Positions 1 to 7,727 are shown, counted from the first letter of the stretch. The stretch is 64,000 bases of DNA from Paucihalobacter ruber (GCF_006494535.1 NZ_VHIQ01000005.1:248001-312000), one strand, 5' to 3'. The notes: a model not told the origin generated them from the letters alone. Translations and numbers: made by a program.

Positions 1-286
1 TTCCTGATATGTTATTTTCAGCTAAAGCATTATTGAGGTTATTGGTGTATCCTTGGTGGTGTTTGGAATGATGAATTTCCATGGTTTGAGCATCAATCAC
101 ATCAGTAAAGGCATCATAACCATAGGCTAGTTTTGGTAATTCAAATGAAGCAGCGACGGCACTTTTTGCACTAATCGGTGTTTGGTTGTTGCCTTCTTTA
201 TCCCTGCAGCTCAATAATATGGATGGGGCAATAGCCAACCCCGTTGTTGTAATTCCTGTAAGTTTTAAAAAATCGCGCTTTCTCAT
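1..286 (-). CDS. Fe/Mn superoxide dismutase, exported (3' end outside window)
   Basis: The first 95 residues of a superoxide dismutase that would convert superoxide to H2O2 and O2. After an export signal, the mature region starts with [13 protein letters not shown], the usual N-terminus of the Fe/Mn family, followed by [20 protein letters not shown], which holds the first metal-ligand His. The N-terminus [11 protein letters not shown] resembles a Tat signal (KR rather than RR), and an LLSC box near residue 27 suggests a lipoprotein. Most of this family in bacteria is cytoplasmic, so the signal implies a cell-envelope enzyme. The gene runs off the left edge, so the other ligands (His, Asp, His) and the Fe/Mn choice cannot be read. 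A weak -7-like TAACTTTA lies at 348-355 on the minus strand. Family call firm; location inferred. Confidence 0.88.
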   Translation of the reverse strand, partial: MRKRDFLKLTGITTTGLAIAPSILLSCRDKEGNNQTPISAKSAVAASFELPKLAYGYDAFTDVIDAQTMEIHHSKHHQGYTNNLNNALAENNISG

Positions 287-428
287 TTCTCCTGTTTTTT
301 TTAATTAAAAAATATGAACTCGAAATTACGTTATTTTTTTTACAATCTAAAGTTATAAAGGGTTGTTTTGGTGATTCTAGATTGAATAATTGCATTTTAT
401 CGAATAAGTCGCCGCTTGTAAATTGAAC

Positions 429-471
429 TGATTTATATCATTTAGCGCGAGGAATCTTTCAGATACTTTTG
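429..471 (+). promoter_or_regulatory. hemN promoter with CRP/FNR-type box
   Basis: A palindrome TGAT-TTAT-ATCA at 429-440 (centre 434.5) matches the CRP/FNR-family site TGAT-N4-ATCA. A perfect Bacteroidota -7 element TACTTTTG (TAnnTTTG) lies at 464-471. If transcription starts about 12 nt after the first base of the -7 element (near 476), the box sits near -41.5, the class II activator position. The same 29.5-nt spacing recurs at three other promoters in this window. Confidence 0.75.
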
Positions 472-488
472 TATTAATTAAAAGAATC

Positions 489-1853
489 ATGAACAAATCT
501 CTTGTTAATAAATATAATGTTGCAGGCCCAAGATACACCAGTTACCCAACGGTGCCGTTTTGGGACGAAGACATATTTAACATTGATGATTACCAAGAAT
601 CACTTGTTGATTCTTTTATTAAAAGTAATCAAAAAGAAGGAATTAGTTTATACATTCATTTACCATTTTGCGAGCAGTTATGCACGTTTTGCGGTTGCAA
701 CAAACGCATTACAAAACGTCATGAGGTTGAAGTGCCTTACATTGAAACCCTTTTAAAAGAGTGGCAACTATACTTAAATATCCTGCCCCAAAGACCTGTT
801 ATTAAGGAAATACATCTGGGTGGTGGCACTCCTACGTTTTTTGCTCCGAATCAACTTTCTAGATTGATTAATAGCATAGTGAGCAGTGCTTCGCTCGCAG
901 ATGGTTATGAGTTTAGTTTTGAAGGTCACCCTAATAATACCACTAAGGAGCATTTGCAAACTTTGTTCGATTTAGGATTTAAACGCGTTAGTTTTGGGGT
1001 TCAGGATTATAATTTGCTGGTACAAAAAGCCATTCACAGAATTCAACCTTTTGAAAATGTTAAAAAGGTAACAGAATTGGCCAGAAGTATTGGCTATACT
1101 TCGGTTGGACACGACTTAATTTTTGGATTGCCGTTTCAAACTGAGGCCGATGTGATTCAAACCATCAAACACACCCAAGAATTAAAACCAGACCGAATTG
1201 CTTTCTACAGTTATGCCCATGTGCCATGGATTAAAGGCAATGGTCAGCGTGGCTTTAAAGATTCAGATTTACCATCTGCCGAAAGTAAACGCATGCAATA
1301 CCAAAATGGTAAGCAACTACTCGAAGATATTGGTTATGTTGAAATTGGTATGGATCATTTCGCCTTAAAAACTGATAGTTTATTTCTGGCTGATGAAAAC
1401 AAGCAATTGCATAGAAATTTCATGGGTTACACTGCCTCTAAAACAACTGTGATGATTGGCTTAGGTGTTTCTTCGATAAGCGATTGCTGGACAGGCTTTG
1501 CACAGAACGAAAAAAATCTTGAAGATTATCAGGAACGCGTTCAAAATGATGAATTACCTATTTTCAGAGGTCATTTATTGAATTCTGAAGATGTTATTAT
1601 AAGACAGCACATCTTAAATTTAATGTGCAAATTTGAAACGTATTGGGAGCATCCATCGTTGAATTTTAAAGAAGTGGCAGATGTTTTGATTGCATTAAAA
1701 ACTTTTGAGGAAGATGGTTTAATCACCACACAAAAAAATGGCGTGGTGGTACACCCCAAAGGAAGACCGTTCATTAGGAATATTTGTATGGCTTTTGATC
1801 TGAGATTACAGCGTAAAAAGCCCGATACGCAATTATTTTCAATGACTATTTAA
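489..1853 (+). CDS. hemN: Oxygen-independent coproporphyrinogen III oxidase
   Basis: A radical SAM enzyme of heme synthesis that decarboxylates coproporphyrinogen III to protoporphyrinogen IX without oxygen, in the cytoplasm. The 454-residue length matches the family (about 457 in E. coli). The cluster motif CEQLCTFCGC gives C61, C65, C68 for the SAM-bound 4Fe-4S cluster plus C70, the CX3CX2CXC form of true HemN rather than HemW. The N-terminal GPRYTSYPTVPFW, the GGGTPTF motif and a C-terminal HemN domain are present. ATG start 18 nt after the -7 element. A CRP/FNR-type promoter upstream fits oxygen-limited expression, supplying heme to the cbb3 oxidase and cytochromes encoded nearby. The downstream UspA gene, 55 nt on, has no promoter I can see and is probably cotranscribed. 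Confidence 0.96.
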   Translation: MNKSLVNKYNVAGPRYTSYPTVPFWDEDIFNIDDYQESLVDSFIKSNQKEGISLYIHLPFCEQLCTFCGCNKRITKRHEVEVPYIETLLKEWQLYLNILPQRPVIKEIHLGGGTPTFFAPNQLSRLINSIVSSASLADGYEFSFEGHPNNTTKEHLQTLFDLGFKRVSFGVQDYNLLVQKAIHRIQPFENVKKVTELARSIGYTSVGHDLIFGLPFQTEADVIQTIKHTQELKPDRIAFYSYAHVPWIKGNGQRGFKDSDLPSAESKRMQYQNGKQLLEDIGYVEIGMDHFALKTDSLFLADENKQLHRNFMGYTASKTTVMIGLGVSSISDCWTGFAQNEKNLEDYQERVQNDELPIFRGHLLNSEDVIIRQHILNLMCKFETYWEHPSLNFKEVADVLIALKTFEEDGLITTQKNGVVVHPKGRPFIRNICMAFDLRLQRKKPDTQLFSMTI

Positions 1854-1908
1854 CTAAATTATTCTAACGAGATTGCCTATATTAGAGGCAACAAAAAACT
1901 TATCAATC

Positions 1909-2742
1909 ATGAAAAAAATAATTGTCCCTGTAGACTTTTCAGAACATTCTGTTTACGCCATGGAAGCCGCGGCAATTCTGGCCAAACGAAATAATGCGCA
2001 AATATTGGCGCTTCATATGTTGGAATTATCAGAATCATCATTTTCAGAACAGGCCACCAATCAACCCTTAAATAGCATATTTTTTTACAAAAGAGCCGAA
2101 CAGGAATTTGAAACGTTTTTAAAACAAGATTTTTTAAAAGACATAAAAGTAATTCCTGCCATCAAAAAATACAAAGTATTTAAAGAAGTAAACGACGTAG
2201 CTAAACATGAAAATGCCGACTTAATTATCATGGGTTCTCATGGCGCAAGTGGTCTTAATGAGATTTTTGTTGGTTCTAATACAGAGCGTGTTGTAAGACA
2301 TTCTGAAACGCCTGTTTTAGTTGTAAAAAGTAAGCCTGAAAACATGAAATTTGATCATGTGGTTTACGGTTGCGATTTTACAGACGAATCAATTTCTTCT
2401 TACATCAAAGTCACTAAGTTTTTTGCAAAGATGGATAGTCAGGTACATTTATTATACGTAAATCTACCCGATTTCGCATTTAAAAGCACCAATGAAATGG
2501 AAGCAAGAGTGGCCGAATTTTTAAAGAAAACTGAAGGCAACTTGAAAAAAATGAAAGATGTGGTCTTTTACTCAGATTATAGTATTGAAAAAGGTGTACT
2601 CAACTATTCAGCTAAAATTGGAGCCGATTTAATTGCAGTGTCAACACACGGCCGAAAAGGTATTGCGCATTTCTTTGAAGGCAGTATTTCTGAAGATATT
2701 GCAAATCACTCTGTATTACCGGTGATGACGTTTAGAATTTAA
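1909..2742 (+). CDS. Tandem universal stress protein (two UspA domains)
   Basis: A 277-residue protein of two UspA domains in tandem. The first starts MKKIIVPVDFSEHS and ends with the nucleotide-binding signature MGSHGASG followed by GSNTERVV; the second runs from about residue 145 with the degenerate signature STHGRKG and GSISEDIA. The ATG at 1909 is preferred over an in-frame TTG at 1873, because the family begins directly at MKKIIVPVDFS and the 12 extra residues look non-coding. These proteins bind ATP or other ligands and act in stress or respiratory adaptation; the exact role here is unknown. It follows hemN by 55 nt, so it is probably under the same CRP/FNR-type promoter, fitting the common link of UspA proteins with low oxygen in other bacteria. 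Confidence 0.9.
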   Translation: MKKIIVPVDFSEHSVYAMEAAAILAKRNNAQILALHMLELSESSFSEQATNQPLNSIFFYKRAEQEFETFLKQDFLKDIKVIPAIKKYKVFKEVNDVAKHENADLIIMGSHGASGLNEIFVGSNTERVVRHSETPVLVVKSKPENMKFDHVVYGCDFTDESISSYIKVTKFFAKMDSQVHLLYVNLPDFAFKSTNEMEARVAEFLKKTEGNLKKMKDVVFYSDYSIEKGVLNYSAKIGADLIAVSTHGRKGIAHFFEGSISEDIANHSVLPVMTFRI

Positions 2743-2765
2743 TGTAGTGATTAATTAAATTAAAG

Positions 2766-2793
2766 AAAAGCATCTCTAAAGGATGCTTTTTTT
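2766..2793. terminator. Bidirectional intrinsic terminator between usp and rrf2
   Basis: Stem AAAGCATC/GATGCTTT around a 7-nt loop, followed on the plus strand by a run of T (2787-2793) and preceded by AAAA, so it can act for both convergent genes. The rrf2 stop codon (2792-2794) overlaps the T-run. Confidence 0.85.
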
Positions 2794-3223
2794 ATAGAGG
2801 TAAACTGCTAATTCCGTTACTAATATCTTGTACAAGGTCACTAATATTTTTCTTTTTTAAATTTAGAAGTAGTTCATCTCTCATAGGGCTGGCAATATGG
2901 TGTAGTGGGCAAGGGTTAGCGTGATTGCAATGATCTAAACCCATCAAACAGTTATTGAGCTTGTCTTTACCATCTATGGCATAAATAAATTTTATAATAG
3001 GTTCTTTTTTATTTTTTTCACTTAAATAAAAACCACCGTGAGGTCCTTTTTCTGAATGTACAAGATTTTTCCTTGCTAAATCTTGTAATAGTTTAGCAAT
3101 GTAGGCTGGCGGTACATTAATCAAGCCTGCCAAATCTCTCGTCATTATTTTATTTTCCATTGAGGAATGCATGGCTAGATATAAAACGCCTTTTAAAGCA
3201 TATTTAGAAGAATTTGAAAGCAT
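2792..3223 (-). CDS. Rrf2-family regulator with three-Cys cluster motif
   Basis: A 143-residue Rrf2-family winged-helix DNA-binding protein: MLSNSSKYALKGVLYLA at the N-terminus, a recognition-helix region INVPPAYIAKLLQDLA and wing KGPHGGFYL. C92-X6-C99-X5-C105 is the Fe-S ligand pattern of NsrR/IscR-type members, so it probably senses NO, oxygen or Fe-S status; that is inferred from family. It is transcribed divergently from the nos operon and is the obvious candidate for its local regulator. Its own -7 element TATATTTG lies at 3246-3253 on the minus strand. It shares the same Cys spacing with the second Rrf2 protein at 12912-13346, but the two promoter regions carry different palindromes, so their targets probably differ. 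No gene symbol is justified. Confidence 0.9.
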   Translation of the reverse strand: MLSNSSKYALKGVLYLAMHSSMENKIMTRDLAGLINVPPAYIAKLLQDLARKNLVHSEKGPHGGFYLSEKNKKEPIIKFIYAIDGKDKLNNCLMGLDHCNHANPCPLHHIASPMRDELLLNLKKKNISDLVQDISNGISSLPL

Positions 3224-3245
3224 AAAATTAGAATCAATATTTCTT

Positions 3246-3253
3246 CAAATATA
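3246..3253 (-). promoter_or_regulatory. -7 element of rrf2 (TATATTTG)
   Basis: On the minus strand 3253-3246 reads TATATTTG, a perfect TAnnTTTG. Transcription would start near 3241, 18 nt before the ATG. Confidence 0.6.
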
Positions 3254-3288
3254 GATAAAATATAAAAAGATAAAAAAGTCTTTTTATA

Positions 3289-3331
3289 TGATAATAATCA
3301 TATTCTAAGAATGTAACACATGTTACTTTTG
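3289..3331 (+). promoter_or_regulatory. nos operon promoter: CRP/FNR-type box plus overlapping second palindrome
   Basis: TGAT-AATA-ATCA at 3289-3300 (centre 3294.5) lies within the longer palindrome ATATGAT-N4-ATCATAT (3286-3303 core). The -7 element TACTTTTG is at 3324-3331, exactly 29.5 nt from the box centre. A second perfect inverted repeat, GTAACA-CA-TGTTAC, occupies 3313-3326, between the box and the -7 and overlapping its first bases, a position suited to a repressor. Confidence 0.78.
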
Positions 3332-3362
3332 TTTTAATAAAATAATACTAACAAAATAAATC

Positions 3363-3848
3363 ATGAGAACACTAACAATTTTAATCACCTTTTTAGTCGT
3401 CACCTTGGTAGGATGTTCTGAAAAAGAGGACAAAACCAGATCCAGAACGGCATACGCAAAAAAAACAACTGAGGCCCCGGCTAAAAAGGCTGAGCCGGCA
3501 TCTAAAAGAATAGATTTAACCAATAAGGGAATTGGTCCAATTACAGACATTACTTTAGAAGATGCCATCAATCAGGATTTAGCCGCACATGGCGCCGATG
3601 TTTATCAAAAAATGTGTACTGCATGCCATAAGGTTGAGAAAAAACATATCGGGCCTTCACCAAAAGGTATTTTAGAAAGAAGAACACCGGAGTGGGTAAT
3701 GAATATGATTTTAAACCCTGAACAAATGGTAAAAGAAGATCAGTTAGCTAAAGATCTTTTAATTGAGTTTAATGGCTCTCCTATGGCTAACCAAAATCTT
3801 ACCGAAGAAGATGCACGCGCTGTACTTGAGTATTTTAGAACATTATAA
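3363..3848 (+). CDS. Monoheme c-type cytochrome lipoprotein, first gene of nos operon
   Basis: A 161-residue exported lipoprotein (lipobox LVGC at C18) with a low-complexity Lys/Ala/Pro linker and a C-terminal class I cytochrome c domain. The heme is bound at C85-T-A-C88-H89; M141 in GSPMANQ is the likely sixth ligand. As the first gene of the operon, 84 nt before the fasciclin gene, it probably passes electrons from the quinol-oxidising chain to NosZ. Clade II nos clusters commonly carry such cytochromes, in place of the NosR route. Expression would be from the CRP/FNR-type promoter immediately upstream. The electron-donor role is inferred from context; the cytochrome call is direct. Confidence 0.9.
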   Translation: MRTLTILITFLVVTLVGCSEKEDKTRSRTAYAKKTTEAPAKKAEPASKRIDLTNKGIGPITDITLEDAINQDLAAHGADVYQKMCTACHKVEKKHIGPSPKGILERRTPEWVMNMILNPEQMVKEDQLAKDLLIEFNGSPMANQNLTEEDARAVLEYFRTL

Positions 3849-3931
3849 CATAATAAATAACCTGCCTAGTTTACAATAAACTTTTATAATATTCAACTTA
3901 TCTAACTATATCAAACCAATATAACACACAT

Positions 3932-4507
3932 ATGAAAACACTCTTTAAATTTTTAACGATGGCTGTTTTGGTATTATTTTATTCAAATTGTAAGAATGAA
4001 ACTAAGGCTGAGCAATCAACTCAAAATGTTGAGGTAACCTCCGATACCAAAAAAACCGGACAAGCATTTATTGAAGATAAAAGTGATACACCCAACGCGC
4101 TGAGGTTGGCCATAGATTCACCAGACCACACCACACTGGTGGCAGCTGTACAAGCCGCCGAAGTAGAAAATGCACTTGTAAATGTTGGTCCGCTTACCGT
4201 TTTTGCACCAACAAATGGCGCTTTTGGTAAAATAGACGCTAATACCTTAAGTGATTTATTGAAACCTGAAAATAAATCCCAATTAGCCTTTATTCTCAAG
4301 CATCACGTAGCACCTAGTAACTATCCTATTGAAACGCTCAAGAAAAATGCCGAAAAAAATCGAAAACTCTATATGGCTTCCGGACAATACCTTGAAGTAA
4401 CAGTACAAAACGGTGATATTTATGTTGGAGGTACTAAAATAGTAGCAACAGTAAATGTTAGCAATGGTTGGGTACATGTTGTTGAAGACGTCATCTTACC
4501 GCAATAA
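3932..4507 (+). CDS. Fasciclin-domain lipoprotein in nos operon
   Basis: A 191-residue lipoprotein (lipobox ending at C20, YSNC) carrying one fasciclin (FAS1) domain from about residue 55: the TTLVAAVQAAE start, the PLTVFAPTNGAF motif and the final GWVHVVEDVILP strand are all recognisable. FAS1 domains mediate adhesion or protein contact and have no known catalytic part in N2O reduction. It lies between the cytochrome and nosZ, 26 nt before nosZ, so it is surely cotranscribed. Possible roles are docking the cytochrome or NosZ at the membrane, or assembly; none is demonstrated by the sequence. Confidence 0.88.
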   Translation: MKTLFKFLTMAVLVLFYSNCKNETKAEQSTQNVEVTSDTKKTGQAFIEDKSDTPNALRLAIDSPDHTTLVAAVQAAEVENALVNVGPLTVFAPTNGAFGKIDANTLSDLLKPENKSQLAFILKHHVAPSNYPIETLKKNAEKNRKLYMASGQYLEVTVQNGDIYVGGTKIVATVNVSNGWVHVVEDVILPQ

Positions 4508-4533
4508 CCAATAATAACTTAAAATCAATTTAA

Positions 4534-6486
4534 ATGAAAACAATAAAAAATATCTTTTTACTTACAGCTGTAGCCGGTTTAATACTAAGCTGCGGCAATA
4601 ATAATGGCGGTAAATCAGGGGCGATGGCTTCTAGTAACGCCGAAAAAGTTTACGTAGCTCCGGGTGAGCACGACGAGTACTATGCTTTTATGTCTGGTGG
4701 TTATAGCGGTAATGTTACTGTTTATGGTTTGCCCAGCGGAAGAATGTTCAAAGAAATTCCGGTGTTCTCACAGTTTCCAACTTCAGGATATGGTTATTCT
4801 GAAGAAACAAAGCCTATGTTTAATACCTCTTTCGGGTTCGTGCCTTGGGGTGATGCACACCATCCGGATATTTCTCAAACTAATGGTGAATTAGATGGTA
4901 GATGGCTATTTATAAACGAAAACAATACACCGCGTATTGCTCGAATTAGTCTAGCTACTTTTGAAACAGAAGAAATTATAGAAATACCACATAGCGCCGG
5001 AAACCACGCTTCATCTTTTGTAACCGAAAATACAGAATATATAGTTGCCGGTACCAGATTTGCAGTGCCTAATCCGCAAAGAGATATGCCAATTAGTGAA
5101 ATGAAAGGTGAGTTTAAAGGTCCACTAACTTTTATTGCCATAGACGATAGCGGGCATATGAAAATTGATTTTCAATTAAATATGCCTGGTTTTAACTATG
5201 ATTTAGCGCATCCTGGAAGAAATAAATCGCATGGTTGGTTCTTTTTTACAAGTTATAATACAGAAGAAGCTAATACACTTCTTGAAGTTAATGCTTCTCA
5301 AAATGATAAAGATTATATTGTTGCCGTAAACTGGCAAAAATTAGCAGAGTTTGTAGCTAATGGCGGTGGCAAAAAAGTTCCGGCTACCTATGCGCATAAC
5401 GTATACGATGAAAAAACTCATACAGCTACATCAACTATGATGGAAGGTGTAACTTCAATAGATCCTAGAGAAGTTGAAGGTGCTGTTTACTATATTCCAA
5501 TTCCAAAAAGTCCGCACGGTTGTGATGTGGATCCATCGGGAGAATATATTATTGGTAGTGGGAAACTTTCTACTGACTTAAGTATTTATTCATTCACCAA
5601 AATTCAAGAAGCAATAGCGAATAAGGATTACGAAGGTGATGCTTATGGAATTCCGGTTTTGAATTATGAGAATACTTTAGCCGGTGTTGTTACACAAGCA
5701 GGTTTAGGTCCTTTACATACAGAATTTGATGGCAGAGGCAATGCTTATACAACTTTCTTTATTTCATCTGAGGTTGTAAAATGGAAATTAGAAACTTGGG
5801 AAGTAGTTGATAGACAACCAACTTATTATTCTGTTGGTCACTTGATGATTCCTGGCGGAAACTCTAGAACACCTGATGCTAAGTACTTGGTAGCCATGAA
5901 CAAGATAACAAAAGACCGTTATTTGCCAACTGGTCCGGAACTAGAACACTCTGCACAATTGTACGACATTACAGGCGATAAAATGGAATTACTTTACGAT
6001 TTCCCTACGCACGGTGAGCCCCATTATGCTGCAGGTATCGCTGCCAGCAAAATAAAAGATAATGTTAAGAAATATTATGATTTAGAGGAAAACAATCACC
6101 CTTATGTTGCTAAAAGTGAAAGCGAAACAAAAGTGGTTAGAAACGGAAACGAAGTTCATGTATATATGACCATGATTAGAAGTCACTTCTCTCCGGATAA
6201 TATTGAAGGTATTAAAGTAGGCGATAAAGTGTATTTCCACATTACCAACCTTGAACAAGATTTTGATGTACCCCACGGTTTCTCAATGATTGGTGCCAAT
6301 ACATCAGAACTACTTATTATGCCGGGTCAAACCAAAACCAGTATCTGGGAACCAAAGCGCGAAGGTGTCTGGCCATTTTACTGTACCGATTTCTGCTCAG
6401 CTTTACACCAAGAAATGCAAGGTTATGTGAGAGTATCGGCAAAAAATTCTGATACCGAATTAAAATGGTCTTTAGACGATGAATAG
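4534..6486 (+). CDS. nosZ: Nitrous-oxide reductase, clade II (Sec-type)
   Basis: A 650-residue copper enzyme reducing N2O to N2 on the outer face of the cytoplasmic membrane. The N-terminal seven-bladed propeller carries the CuZ ligands, seen as DAHHPD, AGNHAS, SPHGCDV, GPLHTEF, VGHLMIP and HGEPH. The C-terminal cupredoxin domain holds CuA: H581 in DVPHGF, then C617-T-D-F-C621-S-A-L-H625-Q-E-M628. The leader is a Sec signal without a twin-arginine motif, which places it in clade II, and it ends in a lipobox (ILSC, C20), so the enzyme is predicted to be lipid-anchored rather than soluble. No nir or nor genes occur in the window, so the organism may consume N2O without complete denitrification. 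A hairpin follows the stop codon. Confidence 0.97.
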   Translation: MKTIKNIFLLTAVAGLILSCGNNNGGKSGAMASSNAEKVYVAPGEHDEYYAFMSGGYSGNVTVYGLPSGRMFKEIPVFSQFPTSGYGYSEETKPMFNTSFGFVPWGDAHHPDISQTNGELDGRWLFINENNTPRIARISLATFETEEIIEIPHSAGNHASSFVTENTEYIVAGTRFAVPNPQRDMPISEMKGEFKGPLTFIAIDDSGHMKIDFQLNMPGFNYDLAHPGRNKSHGWFFFTSYNTEEANTLLEVNASQNDKDYIVAVNWQKLAEFVANGGGKKVPATYAHNVYDEKTHTATSTMMEGVTSIDPREVEGAVYYIPIPKSPHGCDVDPSGEYIIGSGKLSTDLSIYSFTKIQEAIANKDYEGDAYGIPVLNYENTLAGVVTQAGLGPLHTEFDGRGNAYTTFFISSEVVKWKLETWEVVDRQPTYYSVGHLMIPGGNSRTPDAKYLVAMNKITKDRYLPTGPELEHSAQLYDITGDKMELLYDFPTHGEPHYAAGIAASKIKDNVKKYYDLEENNHPYVAKSESETKVVRNGNEVHVYMTMIRSHFSPDNIEGIKVGDKVYFHITNLEQDFDVPHGFSMIGANTSELLIMPGQTKTSIWEPKREGVWPFYCTDFCSALHQEMQGYVRVSAKNSDTELKWSLDDE

Positions 6487-6534
6487 TTAGAGAGTTATAA
6501 AATTAGTTATTAGTGTTATTGATATTATAGCTCA

Positions 6535-6564
6535 GGGCGAGCGAGATAGTTCGTTCGCCCTTTT
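6535..6564 (+). terminator. Hairpin with T-tract inside the nos operon, after nosZ
   Basis: GGGCGAGCGA (6535-6544) pairs with TCGTTCGCCC (6551-6560) around a 6-nt loop with one G.U pair, followed by TTTT and, after CTTGTCA, another T-run. It is the strongest hairpin in the nos region. Because nosLDFY are needed for NosZ assembly it is probably a partial terminator or a 3' stabiliser for nosZ mRNA. Confidence 0.75.
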
Positions 6565-6645
6565 CTTGTCATTTTTTAAGCATTTTTTACACTAACCAAT
6601 AGACCATAATACTGCTTTAAAAAAATAAAACTTAAATTGAAACTA

Positions 6646-7251
6646 ATGAAATCAGCTAGTATTTTAATGATTGTCGGTTCAGCGTTATTACTGGGATTAT
6701 TTATATTTCCGCTTTGGAATATAGTTCTGGAAGCCCCACAATATCCCGACGGCATTGGTATGAATATTCATATTGATGGATTGCAAGGAAGAGACAAACA
6801 CGATTTGCAAAACATTGATGGCTTAAACCATTATATTGGCATGAGAAAGCTGCCAAAGGCAAATGAAATGTGGGAGTTTTCTACCTTTCCGTTGGTAATT
6901 GGCGGAATGGCTGCCTTAGGAATTTTAATAGGCATCCTTGGATTTTTCAAAGTTTTGAATTACAAATGGTTTTTAGCATGGCTAATTTTAATGACCGTTT
7001 TAGGAATATTAGGAATGTACGACTTTAACGCTTGGATGGTAGATTACGGTACCAATCTAGATCCTAAGGCCATTATGAAAATGACCGATGCTGATGGCAA
7101 TCCGTTAAGTTACAAACCACCATTATTTGGAACTAAAGATATATTGAATTTTAGAGCACATTCTTATCCAAGCTTAGGTGCTTATTTAATGGGATTGGGA
7201 ATGTTTTTAACTTTCGTTGCCTTTTGGTTAGGTAAAAAGAAAACCACTTAA
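6646..7251 (+). CDS. NosB-like membrane protein of clade II nos cluster
   Basis: A 201-residue membrane protein with four hydrophobic segments (about residues 5-25, 80-103, 106-125 and 175-195) and two exported loops; the first is rich in His, Asp and Gly. An in-frame TTG at 6637 precedes the ATG at 6646; I chose the ATG. A membrane protein between nosZ and the nosL/D genes is a hallmark of clade II nos clusters (NosB in Wolinella), and position and topology fit. Sequence identity to NosB was not tested. Function unknown; a role in electron transfer or assembly is usually suggested. It follows the hairpin after nosZ and starts 15 nt before nosL. Confidence 0.7.
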   Translation: MKSASILMIVGSALLLGLFIFPLWNIVLEAPQYPDGIGMNIHIDGLQGRDKHDLQNIDGLNHYIGMRKLPKANEMWEFSTFPLVIGGMAALGILIGILGFFKVLNYKWFLAWLILMTVLGILGMYDFNAWMVDYGTNLDPKAIMKMTDADGNPLSYKPPLFGTKDILNFRAHSYPSLGAYLMGLGMFLTFVAFWLGKKKTT

Positions 7252-7266
7252 TTTAAAAAACTAGAA

Positions 7267-7716
7267 ATGCGAATAGTTGCTATATTACTTTTTTTGACGA
7301 TTGGGTGCAGTCATGCGCCACAAAAAATTGAATACGGTGTTGAGGTATGTAATTTTTGTCAAATGACAATAGTTTCAAAAACTCATGCTGCACAATTAGT
7401 TACCAAAAAAGGAAAACAATTAAAGTTTGATGCCATTGAATGTATGTTGCATTATTTTAGGGATTCAAATAACGAGGCCAATAGCGCCATAATGCTGGTT
7501 GCCAATTACAATCAACCGGGTGAAATGATCAACGCACTTAATGCCATCTATCTGATTAGTCCGAATATTCAAAGTCCTATGGGCGCAAATCTATCGGCGT
7601 TTAATTCTGAAGAAGAAGCTGCTGCAGTGCGCAATCAACATAAGGGTGATATTTATAATTGGGAGAATCTAAAAGCCAAAATGAACGTAGAATCGCATCC
7701 TAATCACACCCACTAA
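7267..7716 (+). CDS. nosL: NosL copper chaperone lipoprotein
   Basis: A 149-residue lipoprotein (TIGC, C14) that delivers Cu(I) for assembly of NosZ copper centres. The conserved metal motif C28-N-F-C31-Q-M33 is present, followed by the family hallmark FDAIECMLHYF and later SPNIQSPMGANLSAF. The C-terminal His cluster (ESHPNHTH) may give extra metal binding. It lies between the NosB-like gene and nosD, 11 nt before nosD, as in other nos clusters. Confidence 0.95.
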   Translation: MRIVAILLFLTIGCSHAPQKIEYGVEVCNFCQMTIVSKTHAAQLVTKKGKQLKFDAIECMLHYFRDSNNEANSAIMLVANYNQPGEMINALNAIYLISPNIQSPMGANLSAFNSEEEAAAVRNQHKGDIYNWENLKAKMNVESHPNHTH

Positions 7717-7727
7717 TTTAACGGTTT

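Noticed and set aside
198-395. A 65-residue minus-strand open frame near the left edge
   Set aside because: It overlaps the superoxide dismutase start in another frame and has no recognisable features.
1873-1891. TTGCCT/AGGCAA hairpin between hemN and usp as a terminator
   Set aside because: Only 6 bp, AT-rich loop and no T-tract; more likely chance or a weak processing site.
1873-1908. TTG start extending the UspA protein by 12 residues
   Set aside because: The family begins at the ATG at 1909 and the extra segment includes a small inverted repeat (TTGCCT/AGGCAA, 1873-1891).
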